Assembly: GCA_019925095.2 (NCBI GenBank) | Contig: CM034391.1 | Location: 3,623,051-3,687,050 of the forward strand | DNA length: 64,000 bases | Reading direction: 5' to 3' | Source: Dendrolimus kikuchii | Lineage: Eukaryota > Arthropoda > Insecta > Lepidoptera > Lasiocampidae | Shown here: piece after piece, positions 31,627 through 43,561 of the stretch | Layout of the letters: the number at the start of each line of letters is the position of its first letter | Numbering within the stretch: the stretch's first letter is position 1 | The notes under the pieces: model-generated | Told to the model about the DNA's origin: nothing | Seen by the model: the letters and a program-made list of their open reading frames with translations, nothing else | The model's database searches: none | Program-made: the position numbers and the translations under genes

Positions 31627-31941
31627 TATTTTTTTTTATTGCAGGAGATCAGCAGACAGGCAGACGGCCCACTTGATGGAAAGCAGTTACCATCGCCTAT
31701 GGACATTTGCAACACCAAAGTTGCTACAAATGCGCTGCTGCTCTCTTAAGGGAAACTGGAACCTGGTCACTAATGCCGGAACACAACTCAAGGTTGTTAT
31801 GGCGACATCTTTTAGACCAGGGGTGGTAGCCATCCAGTCGGGCAAATGCCCTATCACCTGGCTGTGGGTCGTTTTGTCGCCTCTTACGACAGGCCGCCCG
31901 GCCGCAGGAAATTGTATTCTTTCTCCGTTCCTGCACGGATA
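31627..31941 (-). mobile_element. SINE S1 copy
   Basis: Plus strand TTTTTTTTATTGCAGGAGAT to CTTTCTCCGTTCCTGCACGG; close to full length. Confidence 0.75.
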
Positions 31942-32396
31942 ATATTAAATATGGTATTATTTTAAATGCTTTTTTATTGACATATTTATACTATTTATTT
32001 GCAATATTCAAATTAACAGTAAAGACACATAAAATCTATTTTGTTGCGAAATATTTTTATCGAAGATCACATTTGAGTGCAGTGCAAAATTCTCGCCACC
32101 CTAAAACTACAGTACATTTAAACTTTGCAAAATCGTTTGTTACAGGTGTGATTTATCTCTTTAAAATGGTATTTAAAAAATATAGTAAAGATGGCTATAT
32201 TTTAATATATCGGGCAGTGTAGCTTTGACAATATAAAAACAACTGTGTGACCGGGTGATATTATAACTACATTGGGCTATCTTCGTAATTAATATTTTTT
32301 TCTGCTATGCTATAATATGCTAATTATTAAATTGAAATGTTTGTATTTAAAACTAAGTTCCACTGTAGAGCAGTTTTTAAAGGTCATTAAAATTAA

Positions 32397-32636
32397 AGTG
32401 GATGGATGCAGAAGCCGTGGAAGGCCACGACACACCTTCCATGATCAAATTGATCGTGTACTAGCAGAAGGTGATGTCAGGAGCCTTAAGAACAGACGAG
32501 TGTGCATGACAAGAGTTATGAATGTCAAAGAGGCAAGTGAGGTGTGTAAGAATAAGCCTAAATGGCACTCTGTTGTACGTGCCTACCCCGCAAGGGAGCT
32601 GGCGTGAAGTTATGTATGTATGTATGTATGTATTAA
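32397..32636 (+). mobile_element. LINE tail with RT C-terminus and 12-bp target duplication
   Basis: Frame reads KVDGCRSRGRPRHTFHDQID and ends ARELA, then (ATGT)n. ATTAAAATTAAA occurs directly before and after. Confidence 0.8.
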
Positions 32637-33262
32637 AATTAAAAATTAGCTCTACTTCCTATATTATGTACACAACGTGTATCTAGAAATTAATTTATTT
32701 CATATTTCTGTATCAGTTTTTTTTTATAATTACAAAGATTTTATGCAGTTACTTTCGACAAAAAGAAAGAAAAAATTACTGCTAATAACCCAAAATAGGT
32801 TTGAAATCGTACAGTTAAACAGTTCGTAACACATTTTTTTTCTGCTGTATTTCTTACGAATTACTTGCTACGTTTTAATCTTTGACAGCCAATCTAGTCC
32901 CTCAAAACTGAGTAGAGTATTGATCCGTAAGTCGCCATTTGTAGCTATAAATATTTCTCATCGAGTCATTTATCTCTGAAGTCCACAGTTAAAATATCGT
33001 TATATTATATATACTACTATGTATAATATAGTAACATACTATAGTCACTGCGTTGGAACAGATAGCCCAATGAGTATTATATTTGTGGAAGAAGAATACT
33101 GAGAACGAAAATCGCCTATGAAAAACATAACTCAGAATAACTCCTAATTACTACGCGATGACATTGGGTCACAGGTCGACTTCTCTGGCTACTTGACGTT
33201 TCATTTTTTAAGGATCTATCTAAACAGAGTACCACATTAGAGCATGTTACTGTAATCTAGCG
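32637..33262. other. Unique AT-rich sequence
   Basis: Nothing recognised. Confidence 0.4.
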
Positions 33263-33412
33263 GATACAGAGAGAGAGAGAGAAAGAGAGAGAGAACACTT
33301 TATTGCACACCAAAATATACAATGACAACAACAGACCATATTTACAATATTTTCTAGGCAATACAATAGGCGGCCTTATCGCTCAAAGCGATCTCGTCCA
33401 GGCAACCTGAAT
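33263..33412 (-). mobile_element. LINE 3' tail with (GA)n
   Basis: An imperfect (AG)n run, then ACTTTATTGCACACCAAAAT to GATCTCGTCCAGGCAACCT. Confidence 0.6.
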
Positions 33413-33900
33413 TAAAGAAATTTGAATCAGTCGATACAGTTACGTGCTCTAATGTGAATACCGACATTGTGCCTAAAGTAAACACGTTGCAATTTCGTTA
33501 AATAAACTCTTCTCTCCTTCTTTATAAGACTTCAAGAAGCTAGAGAAAAGGGAGCTGTGGTGCGACGTAGTGAACGATTTAGGAGTTTGTCTCATAGCGT
33601 TTTTTTTACTGGGGATTGTCGTTCCTAGTAATCTACCTACATGATTTGGAGTTGCAGTCGTGGAGCCGTGATGTCGATTTATTCCTATATAATGAACGGT
33701 AAATTAATAAATAATTTTAGTCAATGTAAACGCGTTTTGTAAATAATGTGTAAATTAATCGTATTTTTTAAATTAAGCGAATCGATAATGAATTCCTTTT
33801 AGTCAACAAGAGAATGTGTTTTAAGAAAGTTATTCATATAGACATTTTTTCGTCATAATAATATGCTATAAATGAGCTTTCATTTATTTCTTATGTTTAG
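33413..33900. other. Unique sequence
   Basis: No exon or repeat end recognised. Confidence 0.35.
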
Positions 33901-34066
33901 GTAGGGTAAACGATACTATCGTTGACCCCCACCCTCGTCTCAATAATTAGCACCCCATAAATTATTTTCAAACATTAGGAAACCTCAATAATTTTTTTTT
34001 CTAACCATAAATTGTATGGCTACGAGTATCACTTGGTCCCAACAATAGTTTAGTTTACCCTATACT
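33901..34066. mobile_element. MITE M3 with TIR AGGGTAAACNATACTATCGTT-like ends
   Basis: TAGGGTAAACGATACTATC at the left and CAATAGTTTAGTTTACCCTA at the right. A related right end with GTATAGTTTACCCTACC is at 35712-35731, and a pair of ends is at 51485/51897. Confidence 0.6.
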
Positions 34067-34520
34067 AATTTTTGTGTTGTTTATAAATATCAGTTTGTTG
34101 TCATTCAAATATATACTCGTTTATTTCTGATATACATTTTTTTGTGGTTTTTTATGTATTTATGTGTTGGGAATCATATAATTATACACATTTTTAGTAT
34201 TATAGCAATTTCATACCAAAAATCGTTTAAATTATTACAATTTTACGAAAAGGCATCACATGTAGCCGGTAAAATGTTACAAAATTACACGGAAATAATA
34301 TAATATGACATAAAACAGAAAAATAATTGTTATAAATATTTTGTCATTTAGACATTGGATACGGTATATTTGAAAATATTACATGAAATAAATAGGTGGT
34401 AATTATTTTAGTCCTACACATTAATTTGTTGAGTATTACAAAAAAATATCGATATCGACTACCTGGCATGCGACGTCACATCACTAGTAAACGAACATGT
34501 CGCGACCTGTACGTACATTG

Positions 34521-34825
34521 TATTTTCTTAAGCTTTTGCGATTAGTACACATAATAAAACTACGTTTTATCGGTTTTAAACGCGGTATTTTATTTGATTA
34601 TTATTCCGACGTTTCGGCCACTTTTCAGTAGCCATGATCACGGAAGATAAAGATGACAAGTGTCAAGTTTTTATTTAGCCTACCGCCAATTATTCATTGA
34701 CACGTGACATCCTTGTCTTCCGTAATCACGGCTATTGAAAAGTGGCCGAAACTTCGGAATAAAAATAAATTAACCACCGCGCATAAAACAGTTAAAACGT
34801 AGTTTTATTACGCGTACATACATTA
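34521..34825. mobile_element. Foldback element copy
   Basis: Arms ACTACGTTTTATCGGTTTTA and inverse; GATCACGGAAGATAAAGATG inner arm; spacer shortened. Confidence 0.75.
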
Positions 34826-36307
34826 TGAAATTAAGCAACAGGTGTATGGTTAGTTGCTGTATGCCAATAATTTATAACGATTTTTTCCATAGAAAAGGCG
34901 TCTATATGCGTAATGAAATGTTGTAACACCAATTTTTGATAAATGTAACATAGATGTAAGAAATAATTTTTAGGTTATGTTCTATAAATATTGTACAATT
35001 CTTTTTCTTTAAATGATTTTTTTTTTATACAATGAACCAAATGTGTATATAATTTTATAATCGTTTACTTGCAACGGGTAAATGGATGTTGTGATTTATT
35101 TTTTGTGTTATAAATAATATCAGTTAAATAATGTATTGTCTATATGCGACTTTGTAAAATACTGGAGAATTAGATTTTCTTATTGATGTTGGAGCCTATC
35201 ATATCTTGACCATCTTAACTGAAGAAATTGTCCATTCTGTAAGGTCTTGCTAAGGAACCGATTTTGCTGAAATTTCTTTATATCCTTAGGAATTTATAAT
35301 TATATCAATCTTTTAATATATCACTTGATGCGATTTTAAATAGGCGCAACTATACCATTCTTGGCACACCAGTATAGTAATCGGCATCCTATTATTTTAT
35401 TTAAAACGTTAAAAAATACCTTATGTTAAGAAATATATTTTTGTAGCCATACAATGATAATAATAATAATATTATTGCTGGGGAGTTTCTTGCTGCTTCT
35501 TTTCCTATACCGCATCAACACGTTACGAAGCGGTGTACATAGAATAGGAAGTAAAAAATAAATTTTAACTTACATGTATGACCTACAAAAAGTGTTCTCC
35601 AGTGGAATTTATTTTGAATAAAAACTTTTGAATTTGAATTTATTGAATGAGTATCAAATAAAGAATATTAAGATTGTTTAATATCTTGAATAAATGGACT
35701 GGGTGCCAACAACAGTATAGTTTACCCTACCTAGTTCACATTATTAGTAATTGAATACTGAATGAAGTTAGTTCGAACAAATTATATTTGCGTGTAATCA
35801 TGGAAGAGAAATATTATTAAGCCCTGATTTACATTATGCCCACTTCTATGGCAGCGTGCAGGAAAGTGGCGAGCGACGTGGGCAGCGTTATTGATTTTGA
35901 AAAAGGTTCCAAAATCAGTGTAGTGGGACAACCGCTCGCGTTTGTTAGTGTGGAAGTGGTATAAGATAAAAAATAAATCACAAATCCATAACTGAACAGT
36001 CTTCGTTGGATAGTTTTTGTTTTTTAAATGTAATGGTTATTTTAAGCGCAATTTGCACTGTTGTAGTCACGTTAGATACGTTCGCAACGGAAACTATCCT
36101 ATTTGAAGCTGGAGCTGTTGAAGGGAGCACTGCGTGTCACACGCCGGGCGTAAGGGGCGACGATCTTTAAAAACTACCTTACAATGTCGAAGGCCTTTTG
36201 ATGTAGTTTTACATAGATTTTATGTTTAATACATATTTATTTGTGCAAACATATTATTCTAAATAACTTTTTATATCGGCTTTGTTTAGCAAAGATTTTT
36301 ATATAAT
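34826..36307. other. Intergenic or intronic sequence
   Basis: 35360-35731 resembles M3 with a nested fragment ending CTTTTGAATTTGAATTTATTG. 35840-35950 and 36060-36180 are GC-richer unique stretches without a coherent frame. Confidence 0.35.
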
Positions 36308-36815
36308 TTTATATACCCGTGACTTCGTCCACACTTGACTTGAAATTTTTGCTAAATTGCCGGGACACAAAGTATTGCAGCATTTAAAAAAGAATGTAAC
36401 CTATAGTTTTAGTAAAAACTGTGTCGGAATAAGCTTATTTTTATGCACCCTAACAACTCCAAACTGCCCCGGGGAAAATTTTCGCGAGAGTCCCGGGATA
36501 AACAAATATTACACATTTTATTACATAAAATTTGCTATCGATTAGTGAATAATGAAAATGATTTTTTTTCCAATCTAGCTATTTTAAATAATTCCCAAAA
36601 AAACCCAGGATAAAAAGTAGCGCAGCGTTTAAGTCTAAGAATTTTCTGTCGATTAGCGAAAACCGCATCGAAATCGGCCCAGTAGTTTTCATGTTAATCC
36701 CGGACAAAGAAGAGATAAAAAAAATGCATCGTGTTCTCCGTTGTTTATATAGTATATTTCATTTTTTTTAATAGCTTCAATGTACAGACACAGCCTATTT
36801 AGAATTTTATAATAT
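36308..36815 (-). mobile_element. Helitron-like family C, long copy
   Basis: TATACCCGTGACTTCGTCCA to TTTAGAATTTTATAATATTA; includes CTGTCGATTAGCGAAAACCG. Confidence 0.55.
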
Positions 36816-37227
36816 TATTGAAGTTCAAGAAAAATGCTATACTTTTAAACATTTTATTAAATAGAAAATGCAAAAAATTAAAGTCAGCTAAAATGATATA
36901 TGCGAGTTCGCCTACCTTGTTTAAAAGATATGTAAGTTAATTTAAATATGCAAGTTAAATTGTACACAAAGAAAAGAAACAGACCCTGAAGACAAGTGGC
37001 GCTAAACGAATAGAAAAGAAAATGTATGGGTAACATTTCATTACGCTAAGGGTCTGTTTTACAATGTACAAGAAAAGTACCCAATAGCTATTTAACAAAT
37101 TAATTATGTGGTACATAAAAGTTCTGGTTTGTCAGTAGAAATATTAAATAACACTGGTTCAAAAGGCCTTGTATCCAGAACCGTAAAATGGAATAGAAAT
37201 AATTGTGAGATTTAATAGTTTTTGCAG

Positions 37228-37291
37228 ACCGCCGTTCCCACCACAAGCGCCCACTAGTCCGCGCGCCACACTCGCCTCGTGCAAAAATTAG
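37228..37291 (+). CDS. Candidate alternative last exon of hep
   Basis: Acceptor TTTAATAGTTTTTGCAG. In phase 2 it reads (R)PPFPPQAPTSPRATLASCKN and stops at TAG 37289-37291. The Pro-rich composition resembles exon K, and phase 2 is what hep exons B, C, D, F, H and J offer, so a transcript skipping exon K could end here. AATAAA follows 36 nt after the stop. The base composition stands out from its AT-rich surroundings. Other phases are also open for a short way: phase 0 stops after 9 codons, and phase 1 stays open longer into AT-rich sequence. It could instead end an unrelated gene. Confidence 0.42.
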
Positions 37292-37326
37292 AATTAAGAC
37301 GAGACTATATTTAAACAAATCTATTT

Positions 37327-37332
37327 AATAAA
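37327..37332 (+). promoter_or_regulatory. Poly(A) signal AATAAA after the candidate last exon
   Basis: AATAAA lies 36 nt past the stop at 37289-37291; a second AATAAA lies near 37391. A short 3' UTR like this is plausible, but the motif is common in AT-rich DNA. Confidence 0.35.
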
Positions 37333-37391
37333 AACAACGATTAACTTGTTTTCTATTATTACGCAATAATTATTATTTTAATATGTATTGT

Positions 37392-39371
37392 AATAAATGC
37401 GAATCAAATTTTTATAATTTGTTTTATTTATAAAATGCTTAGATTTGTTGGTTTAAGTGGCTATCCAAATATTTTCATCATCTCGGATACATATTATGTT
37501 CTATCAACGCAGATGTATGCAGTGGTAGCCATTGCCTTTTATTCAAAACTAACCTAACTTTCGAAGAATGAGTCAACCAGTAAAATTTTAATTCTATAAA
37601 GGAATTGCTTTTTTGCCTTTGAATTGCCTTTTGCTTTTTACTGTAAGTTTTAAATATATTTGTTTACACGAAATCAATCGCAATTAATACCCGAACAAGT
37701 CTGCAAAGCTATCAGAATCCGAGAGATAAACCAACCGTATTTATTCCCAGCGTGCTTCTTCATTAGATTGCCGATTTGATCAAGAAATTTGAATTATAGG
37801 TTATGATTCCCGCACAATAATTAGTCGCCCTAGAGTGCCATTATGACACGTGTATCGGAGCAAAGCCTAAGTGAGAATAATCACTTGTAATTGATTAATT
37901 ATTTGTGCAGGACCCAGCTGAATAGCCGCAGATGGCTGATTTTTTTTAGTGATACCGGGCTTGGTGCGCTTCCCCACTTCATGGGTGCAGGGCGTTCGGC
38001 CCGGAAGTAGCGCGCTCGAGGAGGCACCTCCTGTGAGGTTTGACCTCCGACCTCGGCTCGACCGCTTTGGGGGTTACTCTATCGGATTAAGCCGTAAAAA
38101 GCTGAAAGTGATGCAAGTAGGGACCAGTTAAGGACTCCGCCGGCGGAGCCGATCTTAGTCTGGCTTTAACACCGCTTCGCAACGTGTTAGACCTCGTAAA
38201 GTAGAAACTCTTTAGCAACACGCCTGATGAGCTAGTCTTGTGTGGCTACTTTGTGTCTGTATAAAGTAGGTGTGATTGGTGGGTTTAACGTTGGGTGGGC
38301 CGTTGGCTCTCCGGCGTCTGTTCAGTCTGCGTCTGTTATGCCAGGCTGATTTTCTGAGCGGGGGCGGGGGGGGGGGGGTCATTAGTGCGAGGAGTTGGGT
38401 CTTGGAAGCGTTCAGCGTGCGCACGTCCGCTCGCTTTCATGTATATCCGGACAATCACAAATATGCCTAAAAGTAATCACAACTACCCTCAAATATTATC
38501 TACTCGGTAATCCAACTCGTTAACAATAATCTAACAAAGTGTTAACTGTTTCTTTAAAACCTTTGATTTGATTTAATATAATGTTTTAAACATCTCAAAA
38601 AGCGAGACAAGGGCGACACCTAACTGTCATCTAGTCATAAAGTTTAGCAGATATCAGAGTTCTATTATTTACAAGGCGATTGGTTTATTTTCTGTTAGGA
38701 TATTTTCTCATGTCAACAGTAACACAATTCATGCTCTTTACTTTGGAAGGGAATATACTATGTTATGATTTATAATTACCTAAACCTTTTTTTATGTTTC
38801 AAGCGAAGAGCATAGTGTTGTAGTGCGTGTGAATTCTATAGAAATTCGATTGCAGCTGTCATTTTAGACCAGCTAATTAGAAATTAGAGTATAGTAAAAA
38901 TAACAAGAAATATAAACTAAAATAGCATTTATTCAAAAATAATAAATATTCTTTGTACATTTTTGTTGAGAAAACAATAAATCGCCGGTTGCTTATCTTA
39001 CTAACCGTTCATTTGCCTTAATACCAGTTAAAATATGACGTAAGCACCAAACAAGTATTGTCTAATTTCTACCCATAGTAAGGCAACTGAATGATTAGTA
39101 AAATAGTTACGAACCGGTTATAAAGGAGCTATGTCTCTCTACTCCAGAAATACAAAAGGACATAATAAGTTTTATACCAACGTCAATGCCTAGTTCAACG
39201 AAAATCTACTTAGAGAAGTGACATTATAGAAATTACAACTAACATTAATTTGCATTTACTTGCTTATATTGAGATAACAATATGTCAACGCGGCAACTCG
39301 GTATTTGAAACTGAGCGCGTGTCTGAAATGGCGGTGGTAGGATGCTGGTAATGGATAGAAGGGAGACTAAC
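37392..39371. other. Repeat-rich sequence with a GC-rich LINE-like fragment
   Basis: 37950-38450 is GC-rich (TGATACCGGGCTTGGTGCGC, G12 run near 38368) and looks like the untranslated end of a non-LTR element; no RT motif is left. 38800-38893 is the right half of the palindromic MITE M4 (CAGCTGTCATTTTAGACCAG). The rest is unique. Confidence 0.4.
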
Positions 39372-39621
39372 CTGCGTGCCTCTGGACTGCACTGACTACG
39401 CGTGCTAATCACCAAGTCGTGAGCCGTGTAGCAAATCTTCTGGCTTGTCTCCTTGCGGCCTTTGATATTATATTTGAGCACGCAGCGAGGTATAAATTGA
39501 ACTTGTAGGCAATTGGTGGTCGTACAAGGGTCGACAGCAGACTGACCCGTAAAGATGAGCAGCAGTATGAGTACAGCGGTAAGTATGAGAAGGATAGTCG
39601 CAATGGAACGGAAGATAGCAG
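39372..39621 (-). CDS. Candidate internal exon: membrane segment plus Cys-rich stretch
   Basis: Minus strand. The frame reads AIFRSIATILLILTAVLILL, then LIFTGQS, then AVDPCTTTNCLQVQFIPRCV, LKYNIKGRKETSQKICYTAH and DLVISTRSQCSPEAR, ending at donor CAG/GTTAGT (exon end 39372). It has about 18 consecutive hydrophobic residues followed by five Cys, the layout of a type II membrane or signal-anchored protein. The frame is closed upstream by an in-frame TAA, so it needs an acceptor; the candidate is TTTTCAAAG (start 39621). An alternative acceptor, GGGTCAG (start 39541), would remove the hydrophobic part, whose Leu/Ile codons are pyrimidine-rich and could be a tract rather than coding. GC content is above its surroundings. 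I do not recognise the family. Confidence 0.45.
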
Positions 39622-40934
39622 CTTTGAAAAGCGGGTAGTTACGGAAATAATTTGACAGGATAGGATTTTAAATTAAGCAGCGTGAACGCAATGTTTTAAC
39701 TAGATATTTAACCAATAAAAACATTTGTAAATCATGTCGTGGTTTCTATAGTGTTTTTATATATATATTAATTCTTAATTATGTTGATGATGTTAATAAT
39801 TAATTAACTGATAGTGCTCATAGTGGATAAAATTCTATAAATGAGTGAAAAATTTACTAATGTTTTTGATTTAGTAACGACAAAGATTTACAGATTATTC
39901 TAGTGATGTATTATAAGTCTTGGTATAGGTAGCGCAGTTGAATTTTAGGCTATATAACTGACGCCATACAACGGAGTTCTTGTGAAAACTCGAAAGGCCA
40001 CATTTGACTATACAGTTTATTCTCTATTTCTCACAAAAACACGGAATTACTCAAAAACTATCAATAATTTAGATATCTTCATTTTAAAGTAATTTTACAC
40101 ATTTCTAGAAAATAAAACTGCACAGCAAAACCTTTCAATTTCCCAACCATAACTGTTGTATGTTCGGATACATTGTCAGATGTTGATGCGTTCGGATATG
40201 ATGCTCGTATAACGAGATCAAGTTATACAAGATTAAAGTCCAGTGGTAATAATGGAAGTCAGTGACTAGCCTAATTTTTGGATTATATTTAAAATGTTCT
40301 GACTGTCGAGTACGGCGACAAATGATATATTACAATCAAACTTAATTTAGCAATAAATATTATAACGATAAACGATCACATAGATAAACTAGGGTTAAAA
40401 TTTCTTTGGCGTGATATTAACAGGCGTCATATTGTCAATTTCTCAAAATAGTAAAATAAAACGTTTGCACAGACGATGAACTTTTTTTTATCAGTGTTAC
40501 CAACGTATTGTTTTTAGAATTTGTTATAAATTATTTTTTTAGTTCAGAGAGATTGTCAGCTTCACCTATAATGTAGTTGTGCTAAGGTTTGGAGGGAAAT
40601 TTAGCGCACTTGTAGCGATTTCAACTTAATGTAAAATCAATTTTAAATATTGACAGCTATCTTGTAACCGAAACTTAGTTCTGATTCATTATGTGATCTT
40701 TTCTCGAACATTCTGGAGCATTTATTCAAATTATAAGGTACCAATGCAAGTTCTGAAAAAAACTTGGTAATCAGTTTGTAGCGTTAGATTTTACTTTATA
40801 TCTTTTATTTTTTAACATCCACTCTCAACTTCGGCTTCTATATTGAAAATGAACCTCAGCTGGCTGAAGAAAAGTTGAGTATACTTTCAAAGGTGTGACG
40901 GGACTTCACTGTAGAACTGCTTAATCTTTAATAT
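39622..40934. other. AT-rich sequence with a decayed S3 SINE
   Basis: 39935-40150 is a minus-strand S3 copy (GGAGTTCTTGTGAAAACTCG to AAAACTGCACAGCAAAAC), diverged. Nothing else recognised. Confidence 0.45.
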
Positions 40935-41345
40935 GCTCAAATAAGATCTTGCATGGAGTACTGTCCTCACCTTTGGGACGACTAACTACTTGAAGCGCTA
41001 GAGTCAAACTGAGAGAAGAGCCAAGAGCATCGACGCTGGGATGCTAGTCTATCGGTTTTTTATAGGATTCGTTTCGGAGAGTGCGGTTGAACTGTTTGAC
41101 CGGATTTCCGCTACACCATTCCATCTTTGGACGACAAGACACTTTGGTCTACGCCATTATGCACTGTGTGCAATGCACTACCAGTGTCCGTGTTTCCCGG
41201 AAAGTACATTCCGGTATCTTCAAGTCTCGTGTGAATAGGGTATTATATTGGTAAGCGTGCTTTATCTTCGACCGCATTATCGTCCGATATTAAGCGTGAT
41301 CTTGGTCCAACGCGAACCTATCTATACTAATATTATAAAGAGGTA
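40935..41345 (+). pseudogene. Jockey/CR1-type LINE 3' fragment, more decayed copy
   Basis: AGATCTTGCATGGAGTACTG, then a frame with FYRIRFGE-like and WTTRHFG pieces, deletions relative to 27715-28229. Confidence 0.65.
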
Positions 41346-41957
41346 AGATTTGTATTTTTGTATGTTTGTAACGAATAAACTCAATAACTGCTGGAATGAT
41401 TTCAAGAATTCTTTCACCATTAGAATGCTATAATATCCCAGATTAATATAGGTTATATTTATTACTAGAAAAAATTAGGGATCCCTACTAAAACTTCAAT
41501 AATGTAACCCAAGGTGTTAAAAAAATAATGTTTGAGTAGTTCCGGGGCTGGTTTAGATTCACAATTAGACCCGGTAGGTGGCACTGGAATCGGGTCCTAC
41601 ATTTTTATTTTTTCAGGGCACGTCTTTTTTTTATTGCAGGAGATCAGCAGACAGGCAGACGGCCCACTTGATGGAAAGCGGTTACCATCGCCTATGGACA
41701 TTTGCACACCAAAGTTGCTACAAATGCGCTGCTGCTCTCTTAAGGGGAACTGGAACCTGGTCACTAATGCCGGAAAACAACTCAAGGTTGTTATGGCGAT
41801 ATACTTTAGACCAGGCGTGGTAGCCATCCAGTCGGGCAAATGCCCTACCACCTGGCTGTGGGTTATTAAGTCGCCTCTTACGACAGGCCGCCCGGCCGCA
41901 GGAAATTGTATTCGTTCTCCGTTCCTGCACGGATAAAACGTCTGTCAAAACCGCTAG
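41335..41957 (+). mobile_element. Helitron family A copy interrupted by SINE S1
   Basis: Ends AAACCGCTAG (41957); AGACCCGGTAGGTGGCACTG is the family's internal box. S1 (41628-41937, minus) is inserted in its 3' end with ACGTCT on both sides. Confidence 0.65.
41628..41937 (-). mobile_element. SINE S1 copy inside a Helitron
   Basis: Plus strand TTTTTTTATTGCAGGAGATC to CGTTCCTGCACGGATAAA; target duplication ACGTCT. Confidence 0.75.
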
Positions 41958-42647
41958 TTTATCATTAAAAAAACGTATTAAATTACATGTTGCAATTGAA
42001 TCTCAACGCCATCTCGTTGAAGAAAAATTCATTCGGATTCTTTTAATAGAATATTTGTAGCGTTTAGAAGCGCGCAAAAAGAACATCGTCTGTGTCAAAC
42101 ATATACTAAAACTAATTGCTATAATAAATATTACAATCACAAGATAATAACAAATAATGTAAAAAATATATAATTCATTATAGAGTAATTATCGCAAAAT
42201 AAGTGAAATTTGTAATGTCCAAACACAGTTATCTTTTTGTTGATATTTTAATAACAAAAAGAAACATTAAGCATCGGATATCTTTGGTTTCTATGTTTAC
42301 TTATGTTTCTTATAAATTAACTAATAATGCTCGTAACCTAAAACACTCCAGTTGCGGCAAATGACGCTTCATACATGAAAAACCGTCTAAATTAAAAAGT
42401 GCCGCACGATATTTTTATTTAACAATTAATTATTGTATTATCTATTTATCTTCATTTCAAGCTTTACAATATGTAAATATATACTTTAGGTAACTTGTAT
42501 AAATCGCATCTATAACCTCATGGACTCTCATGATTAGCTGCAGAAACACTGCGTACTAACAGATTTTGTACAAAAAAAGCGGCCATAAAGCTTAGCACAA
42601 GCAATACTTATTGTTTTTCTTTAGTTTCCCTTATTAATATTCATAAC
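41958..42647. other. Unique AT-rich sequence
   Basis: Nothing recognised. Confidence 0.4.
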
Positions 42648-43184
42648 TTGCTTTTTTTATTGCCTGAGTTTAGCAGACAGGCAGACGGCCCACTCGATGG
42701 AAAGCGGTTACCATCGTCTATGGACATTTGCAACACCAAAGGTGCTACAAATGCGCTCCTGCTCTCTTTATGGAGACTGGAACCTGGTCATTAATGCCGG
42801 AACTCAAATCAAGGCTGTTATGACGGCATATTCTAGACCAGAGGTGGTAGCCATCCAGTCGGGCAAATAAATAATAAATAAATAATCGGCAGACAAACAC
42901 ACATATTGTATATCCCCAAATTAAGTCAGTTACGCTTGTGTTATGGGTAATATACAACGGACTACTCTGGGGCCGATCCCAGACACCCAGACTATAGTAA
43001 ATAACGGAGAAAATATGTTTCCGAAATTTACCATACCAGGAATCGAACCCGGAGCCTCTGCGTTGCAGTGAGGTAGGCCGGCAAAGGCTTAGCCAGCTCA
43101 ACCACAGAGGCCGCCCTACCATACTACCTGGATGGCCGCCCCAACGCAAGAAATTGTATTCTTTCTCCGTTCCTGCACGGATAA
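42648..43184 (-). mobile_element. SINE S1 copy split by a second tRNA-derived SINE
   Basis: S1 parts 42648-42866 and 43113-43184. The insert 42867-43112 (minus) has a head reading GCGGCCTCTGTGGTTGAGCT and a B box GGGTTCGATTCCTGG, tRNA-like. A decayed relative lies at 50515-50670. Confidence 0.7.
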
Positions 43185-43484
43185 GATTATTGCTCCTTAT
43201 TAGCAACAGTTATAAGTATGGTCTGGACTAAACTAAATTATTCCTCTTTATATTATTAGTTCCATAAAGTTGCACAGCTATTAAATCAAAGGTCGGCGTC
43301 TGTCAATAATACGCAGTGCTTCTACCAGCTATAATCACTTTTGGCCAATCTGATGGTATGGTTTACTAATCTACCTAATAAAAAGGTATCCTTGTATGGA
43401 AGAGTCGACTGTGTTTGAATTAAATCTTATAGTGAAATGCAGAAAACGTCAATAAAATTAAGGCAACGCACAATCCTTGATCTA
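43185..43484. other. Unique sequence
   Basis: Nothing recognised before the mariner terminus. Confidence 0.35.
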
Positions 43485-43561
43485 TTAGGTTGGGGAAAAA
43501 GTTTCTTCGCATTTTATATAAAAATTCAAAAGGTTTTTTTATAAAGTTTATTTACATTTGA

